From an uncultured Thermoleophilia bacterium (GTDB lineage Bacteria; Actinomycetota; Thermoleophilia; UBA2241), in the NCBI GenBank assembly GCA_903912585.1, contig CAIWHY010000079.1:1-11768 (forward strand): 11,768 bases of DNA, in the 5' to 3' direction. Every line of letters starts with the position of its first letter. Positions within the stretch are counted from its first letter, which is position 1. Of this stretch, positions 7,605 through 11,768 are shown one piece after another. The position numbers and the translations under genes are program-made. Below the pieces are notes generated by a model that saw nothing but the letters and a program-made list of their open reading frames with translations, searched no databases and was not told the DNA's origin.

Positions 7605-9044
7605 GTGAAACGACTCGGAGCCGCGCTTCTGAGTGAGAGCGTTCTGAGTGAGAGCGAGCGGACGTTCGTCCACGAGAAGACCCTTTGGGTGCTCGAGAAC
7701 GTCGGCGTGTCGATCCCGTCGGCGCGGGCGCTCGCGTTGCTTGAGCGCGGCGGCGCCGCGGTGGACCGCGAGTGCCAGGTCGCGCGGCTGCCGCGGCAGC
7801 TCGTGGAGCACTGCCTGAGCACGGCTCCGGGCACCGTGCTGCTGGCCGCCCGCGACGCGGCCCACGACATCCACCTCGGTGCCGGCGGGCGGCTGGTCTG
7901 CTGCGCGGACGGGGAGGGCACGCTCGTCGTGGACGACCTCACGGGCGTCGTGCGCGACGCGACGCTCGACGACATGCGCGACGTCTGCCGCCTGTACGAC
8001 GCGCTGCCGGAGATCGACTTCCTCTGGACGTCGCTGGCGGCGCCGACGCTCGACCCGGCTGTCGCGCCGCTGCTCGTCGACGCCGTTGCGCTGCGCGAGT
8101 CGTCCAAGCACCTGCAGAGCGTGTCGCCCAAGACGCCGGCGATGGTGCCGGCCCTCGTTGAGATGCTCGAGGCCGCCGCCGGGGCATCACTGGCCGAGCG
8201 CCCCATCTACTCGTTCCTCCACTGCGCCGTGGCGCCGCTGCAGCACGATCCCGAGGTGACGGAAGCGAACCTCGACCTCGTCGCCAACGGCGCCACCATC
8301 TGCCTCGTCTCGATGCCGCAGATGGGCTCCACGGCGCCGATGAGCGTGCTCGGCCTCTGCGTCCTCGTGATGGCCGAGCTGCTGTCCGGGGTCGTCCTCT
8401 TCCAGCTCGCGACGCCGGGCTGCCGGATCGTCCTCGAGCCGATGCCCGGCGCCACCGACATGCGCACCGGCGGGTACCTCGGCGGCGCGCCGGAGGTGGC
8501 GCTCGCCAGCCGCGTGTGCGTCGCGATGAGCCGCTCCTGCGGCCTCCCCACCATCGGCAGCGGGAGCACGACCGACGCCAACGGCGTCGACTACCAGGCC
8601 GGCTCGGAGAGCATGCTGCTGTGGTCGTCGGTCGCGCTCGCCGGGGCCGACGGGCTCGTGGCGAGCTCGTTCTTCAACGGCAGCCGCGTGCTGTCGCCGG
8701 CCAAGACCGTCCTCGACGCCGACGCCATCGGCACGCTCCACCGCTTCCTGGAGGGCGTGCGCTTCACCGACGAGGAGGCGCTCCTAGACGACATCGCCGC
8801 GGTCGGCCCGGGCGGCCACTTCCTGGGCCGGAGCAGCACGCGCGCGAGAGCGCGAGCGGGAGAGGTCTTCGAGCCTCGCGCCTTCCGCCGCCGGCGCCTT
8901 GGCGACCACGCGGACACGGAGCTGGTCGCAGACGCGGCGGCGCGGGCGCGCGAGCTCCTCGCCACGCACGAGGTCGAGCCGCTGCCCGACGGCGCCGACC
9001 GGCTCATCGACCGTGCTATCGAGACCTACCGGGCCACCGCATGA
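7605..9044 (+). CDS. Non-pyrrolysine MttB-superfamily corrinoid methyltransferase
   Basis: A 479-aa member of the trimethylamine methyltransferase (MttB, COG5598-type) family. The C-terminal half aligns without gaps to the MttB encoded at 10533: GLPTIGSGST-TDANGVDYQAG matches RLPSYVAGLO-GDSKLSDAQTG, followed by ALAGA in both, and then -DDI-AVGPGGHFLGR typical of the family. At the Pyl position it has Thr322 (codon ACG, 8568), and no TAG interrupts the gene. Known non-Pyl relatives (MtgB glycine betaine, MtpB proline betaine, MtcB carnitine, MtyB gamma-butyrobetaine) demethylate quaternary amines onto a corrinoid protein, so a betaine-like substrate is likely; which one cannot be read here. 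The start is GTG 7605, five bases after GGAGG (7595-7599); an in-frame GTG at 7599 overlaps that site and is unlikely. It lies 45 bp after the ABC gene and 55 bp before mtbB, with no terminator seen. Confidence 0.85.
   Translation: MKRLGAALLSESVLSESERTFVHEKTLWVLENVGVSIPSARALALLERGGAAVDRECQVARLPRQLVEHCLSTAPGTVLLAARDAAHDIHLGAGGRLVCCADGEGTLVVDDLTGVVRDATLDDMRDVCRLYDALPEIDFLWTSLAAPTLDPAVAPLLVDAVALRESSKHLQSVSPKTPAMVPALVEMLEAAAGASLAERPIYSFLHCAVAPLQHDPEVTEANLDLVANGATICLVSMPQMGSTAPMSVLGLCVLVMAELLSGVVLFQLATPGCRIVLEPMPGATDMRTGGYLGGAPEVALASRVCVAMSRSCGLPTIGSGSTTDANGVDYQAGSESMLLWSSVALAGADGLVASSFFNGSRVLSPAKTVLDADAIGTLHRFLEGVRFTDEEALLDDIAAVGPGGHFLGRSSTRARARAGEVFEPRAFRRRRLGDHADTELVADAAARARELLATHEVEPLPDGADRLIDRAIETYRATA
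7627..7656 (+). repeat. Perfect 15-bp tandem duplication inside a coding region
   Basis: TTCTGAGTGAGAGCG occurs twice head-to-tail (7627-7641 and 7642-7656) near the start of the non-Pyl methyltransferase gene. The unit is a multiple of three, so it adds five residues (LSES-VLSES) without breaking the frame. It looks like a recent slippage duplication. Confidence 0.9.
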
Positions 9045-9099
9045 GCCGGGAAGCTGCGCCAGGAGCGCGGGTCCCCGCAAGGCAAGAAGGAGAGAGCGC

Positions 9100-10509
9100 A
9101 TGAACAGCGAGAGCCGGTTCCCCACCCGGATGGGCGACGGCGAGCTGGTGCGGATGACGCGCAGCGAGATCCGGGCCGACCTCGAGGCGGGCGTTGAGGT
9201 CGCGGTGCGCCGCGCCAAGGTACCGCCGCTGGCCGAGGACGAGCTCGAGCACCTGCTCGACATCTACGCCTCGCCGGCGCGCTTCACCGGCGTCGACATC
9301 GGCAGCGAGGTCGTGCTGTCGTTCGACGGCTCGGGCATGAAGACGATCGCCTCGCGCCGCGAGGACCTGCAGATCTACGAGCAGTGGTTCGGCGCCGACA
9401 CGATCGAGCTGCACCACGTCGACTACTCCTTCAAGCCGGTCAAGGCGATCGTCCCGTTCGAGGCGCAGGAGATGCACGACGTCCTCTTGCGCACCGTCGC
9501 CCCGGTCCAGTATGGGGCGCAGCCGAACCTGGGCCTGTACTCGCGGCCGGACGGGCCGGTGCCCAACTGGTCGGAGCTGCTGCCGCTGGGCCGCATCGCC
9601 GAGGCGCGCGCCGCCCAGGAAGAAGCCGTGCCGATGGCCGTCAAGGACATGGTCTACGTGTGCGAAGCCATGTGGGAGGCCGGCGCCGACGGCGTCGACT
9701 TCGACACCTCGGCGGCGGCCGGCGACGCCGACTTCCAGGCCGCGCTCCTGGCGGTCGAGGAGGTGCGACGCCGCTGCCCCGGGCTCGGCATCGAGATCGG
9801 CATGTCGGGCGAGTTCGTGCTCGGCATGCACGGCGAGGTGGAGTACGACGGCGTGCGGCTGGCGGGCCTCTGGCCGGCGGATCAGATGCGCCTGGCGGCG
9901 AAGGCCGGGGCGACGATCTTCGGACCGGTCGTCAATGTCAACGCCAGCAAGTCCTGCGCCTGGAACATCGCCCGCACCTGCGCCATCGTCAAGCCCTGCG
10001 TCGAGCAGGCGACGATCCCCATCCACATCAACGTGGGCATGGGCGTCGGCGCCGTCTGCATGACCAAGTACCCTCCGGTGGACGCGGTGAGCCGCGCCTC
10101 GCGCGCCTGCGTCGACATCCTCAAGGTCGACGGGTTGTAGGTGGGGTCGGGCGATCCCTACGGCATGCCTTGCGCCCACACGATGGCGTCGGGAATGGGA
10201 GGCATGCGAGCTGCCGGAGATCTGGTAGGTCGCATGGAGATGACCCAGGGCATGAGGTTGCCGGAGGCAAAGGCGTTTGTGGCGGAGAAGCTCGGCGTAT
10301 CGCCGGCGGACCTGTCGGACCCTGTGATCATGCACGAGATCCGCGAGAAGCTCGGGCTCGGGCGGATCACCACGTTCGAGATCAGCCACCCGACGCAGGC
10401 GGTGGCCATCGAGTCGAAGTTCAACGTCGAGGAAGTGCTCGGCGTCCCGGTCAACAGCGTGCGGCGCTTCGAGGAGCGGCGCATCGGCCCTGCGCAGCGG
10501 GGCCGATGA
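9100..10509 (+). CDS. mtbB: Dimethylamine methyltransferase MtbB with in-frame UAG (pyrrolysine 347)
   Basis: Transfers a methyl group from dimethylamine to the cognate Co(I)-corrinoid protein, leaving monomethylamine; a cytoplasmic TIM-barrel enzyme. The frame opens at ATG 9100 (AAGGAGAG at 9086-9093) and reads RMGDG at 10-14, DYSFKPVK at about 108-115, GADGVDFDT at 195-203 and GLWP at 256-259, all hallmarks of archaeal MtbB. A TAG at 10138-10140 interrupts it at codon 347, directly after VDGL. The same frame continues for 122 more codons (GSGDPYGMP..., ASGM-GMRAAGDLV-RME, IREKLG) to TGA 10507-10509, matching the conserved MtbB C-terminus. Methanosarcina MtbB has its Pyl UAG at the equivalent VDGI-O site. 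Total 469 residues including Pyl, close to the archaeal length. Standard-code annotation would wrongly split it into 9100-10140 and 10141-10509. The assignment is strong; Pyl insertion itself is inferred from homology. Confidence 0.95.
10137..10161 (+). promoter_or_regulatory. Stem-loop at the mtbB UAG codon (PYLIS-like, tentative)
   Basis: Bases 10143-10148 pair with 10153-10158 (GGGGTC with GATCCC, one G-U, loop GGGC). The flanking GTA (10137-10139, including part of the UAG) can pair with TAC (10159-10161) across a three-base bulge. A structure starting at the UAG recalls the PYLIS element described for archaeal mtmB, which was reported not to be strictly required for readthrough. It could be chance in GC-rich coding DNA, and I find no equivalent after the mttB UAG. 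Confidence 0.3.
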
Positions 10510-10532
10510 GAACCAGGAGGAGGTGAGGCGGC

Positions 10533-11768
10533 GTGAGACGAAACCAGCACGCCGGTCTGCGCACCAGTGGCGGGTTCAGCCTGAACGCCTTCACGGCGGA
10601 GGAGCTCGACCAGATCCACCTGGCGACGCTCGAGGTCCTCGAGCGCGCGGGCGTGTTCACCGACGATCCGGAGGCGCTCGACATCTTCGCCGGAGGCAGC
10701 TGCCGCGTGGACCGCGAGACGGGGATGGTCAAGATCCCGGGGCACGTCGTGGAGGACGCGATCGCCGCGGCGCCCGCGAGCTTCGTCGGCTGCGGGCGCG
10801 AGGAGTCCTTCGACCTCCTCTTCGAGCCCGGTCGCGTCGCGTTCACGACGTTCGGCGAGGGCCTGATGGTGGTGGACCCCGAGAGCGGCGAGCTGCGCCA
10901 GTCCACCAGGCAGGACGTGGCCGACACGGCGCGGCTCACCGACTATCTCGAGGGCATAGACGCCTACGAGGTCGCCGTCGGCGCCTCGGACGTCGAGCCC
11001 GGCATGGCCGAGATCGAGAACTACGCCGCGGCCGTCGGCAGCTGCCGCAAGCACATCTGCGCCTGCCCCATCGGCGGCTGGGAGACGCGCAAGGTCATCG
11101 AGATCGCCGCCGCTGTGGCCGGCGGGCGCGATGCGCTGCGCGAGCGTCCCATCGTGACGCTCGGCATGTGCCCTGTCAGCCCGCTGAAGCTGCCGAAGGA
11201 ATGCAGTGAGGTGATCATCGAGGCGGCGCGCGCCGGCCTGCCCGCCAACATCCTCTCGATGGCGATGGCGGGTGCCTCTGCGCCCATCACGCTGGCCGGC
11301 ACGCTGGTGACGCACAATGCTGAGGTGCTCTCGGGCATCGTCCTCTCCCAGCTGACGGAGCGCGGCGCCAAGGTGTTCTACGGCAGCTCGACGACGGCGA
11401 TGGACCTGCGGCTCGCCGCCGCCTCGGTCGGGTCGCCGGAGTGCGCCATGATCAACGCCGGAGTGGCGTGCCTGGCGCGGCGGTACCGCCTGCCGAGCTA
11501 CGTCGCGGGGTTGTAGGGGGACTCGAAGCTCAGTGATGCCCAGACCGGTCACGAACACACGTTGACGGCTCTGCTTCCAGCGCTGGCAGGTGCCAGCCTC
11601 ATCTACGGAGCCGGGATGATCGAGTCGGGAGTCACCTTCGATTGCGCGCAGCTGGTGATGGACGCCGAGATCGCGCGGATGGTCAAGCGCACGGTGATGG
11701 GCATCCCCGTGAGCGACGAGACGCTGGCGGTGGACGACATCGTCGGCGTCGGCTCGTTCGGCGATTTC
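10533..11768 (+). CDS. mttB: Trimethylamine methyltransferase MttB with in-frame UAG (pyrrolysine 328), partial at right edge
   Basis: Demethylates trimethylamine to dimethylamine by methyl transfer to a corrinoid protein (MttC type). The frame starts at GTG 10533, 23 bp after mtbB, behind AGGAGGAGG (10514-10522). It shows the MttB sequence well: FTAEELDQIHLATLEVLERAGV near the N-terminus, NILSMAMAGASAPITLAGTL and THNAEVLSGIVLSQL in the middle, YGSSTTAMDLR, then RLPSYVAGL. At codon 328 there is TAG (11514-11516), and the frame continues past it with GDSKLSDAQTGHE, LLPALAGASLIYGAGM and PVSDETLAVDDI to the window edge, the conserved C-terminal portion of MttB. Methanosarcina MttB carries pyrrolysine at this place. 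412 codons are visible of roughly 490 expected. By the standard code it would be miscalled as a 327-aa truncated gene. The family and readthrough are well supported; the C-terminus is outside the window. Confidence 0.95.

Noticed and set aside
5511..8111. A very long minus-strand open frame (866 codons)
   Set aside because: It lies antisense to the ABC and methyltransferase genes, and its product is low-complexity D/H/R/E/V-rich sequence without domains. It is a by-product of high-GC codon use. The same applies to minus-strand frames at 684-1847, 4159-5484, 9016-10389 and 10158-11558.
9045..9099. tRNA-Pyl or another small RNA in the gaps of the methyltransferase cluster
   Set aside because: The gaps (23-55 bp) are too short for the roughly 70-nt pylT gene, and I see no cloverleaf. 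No CRISPR array or insertion sequence was seen in the window either.
10141..10509. A separate 122-aa gene starting with GTG right after the TAG
   Set aside because: It has no ribosome binding site, begins exactly at the codon after the UAG, and its product is the conserved MtbB C-terminus. It is the readthrough part of mtbB.
10533..11516. mttB as a truncated gene or pseudogene ending at the TAG
   Set aside because: The same frame continues with conserved MttB sequence to the window edge, and the neighbouring mtbB has the same arrangement at its Pyl site.

Overview
The window is G+C-rich bacterial-type DNA with a strong G/C bias at third codon positions, Shine-Dalgarno sequences before most genes, sigma-70-like promoters and many GTG starts. 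The style fits a high-GC Gram-positive (Actinobacteriota-like) or other high-GC anaerobic bacterium. The taxon is a guess. The striking content is a methylamine methyltransferase cluster in which two genes are interrupted by an in-frame UAG exactly where this family carries pyrrolysine (Pyl), so the organism probably decodes UAG as Pyl.

Layout. (1) 1-436, minus: start of a MarR-family regulator that runs off the left edge, with a perfect dyad (448-463) just upstream. (2) 702-2306, plus: a 12-TM-type APC-superfamily permease of the ACT (amino acid/choline) family, behind a promoter with a consensus -35 box. It ends at a strong bidirectional terminator (about 2342-2377). (3) 2452-3048, minus: a small integral membrane protein of unknown function. 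(4) 3253 onward, plus: a promoter overlapped by a TTAGC-GT-GCTAA dyad, then a second MarR regulator and two translationally coupled half-ABC exporters (577 and 667 aa), which look like a heterodimeric multidrug-type exporter with one degenerate ATPase site. (5) 7605-11768, plus, with short gaps and no visible terminator: a non-Pyl MttB-family methyltransferase with Thr at the Pyl position; a dimethylamine methyltransferase MtbB with UAG at codon 347; and a trimethylamine methyltransferase MttB with UAG at codon 328, cut by the right edge.

How they work together. Known MttB and MtbB demethylate trimethylamine to dimethylamine and dimethylamine to monomethylamine, passing each methyl group to a cognate Co(I)-corrinoid protein. 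The non-Pyl MttB homologue probably supplies methyl groups from a quaternary amine such as a betaine. The APC permease might import such a compound, which is inference. The corrinoid proteins, the monomethylamine enzyme MtmB and the pyl genes (tRNA, synthetase, biosynthesis) are not in this window and would be expected elsewhere in the genome. All seven CDS ends visible here use TGA; the only in-frame TAG codons in the recognised genes are the two proposed Pyl codons.
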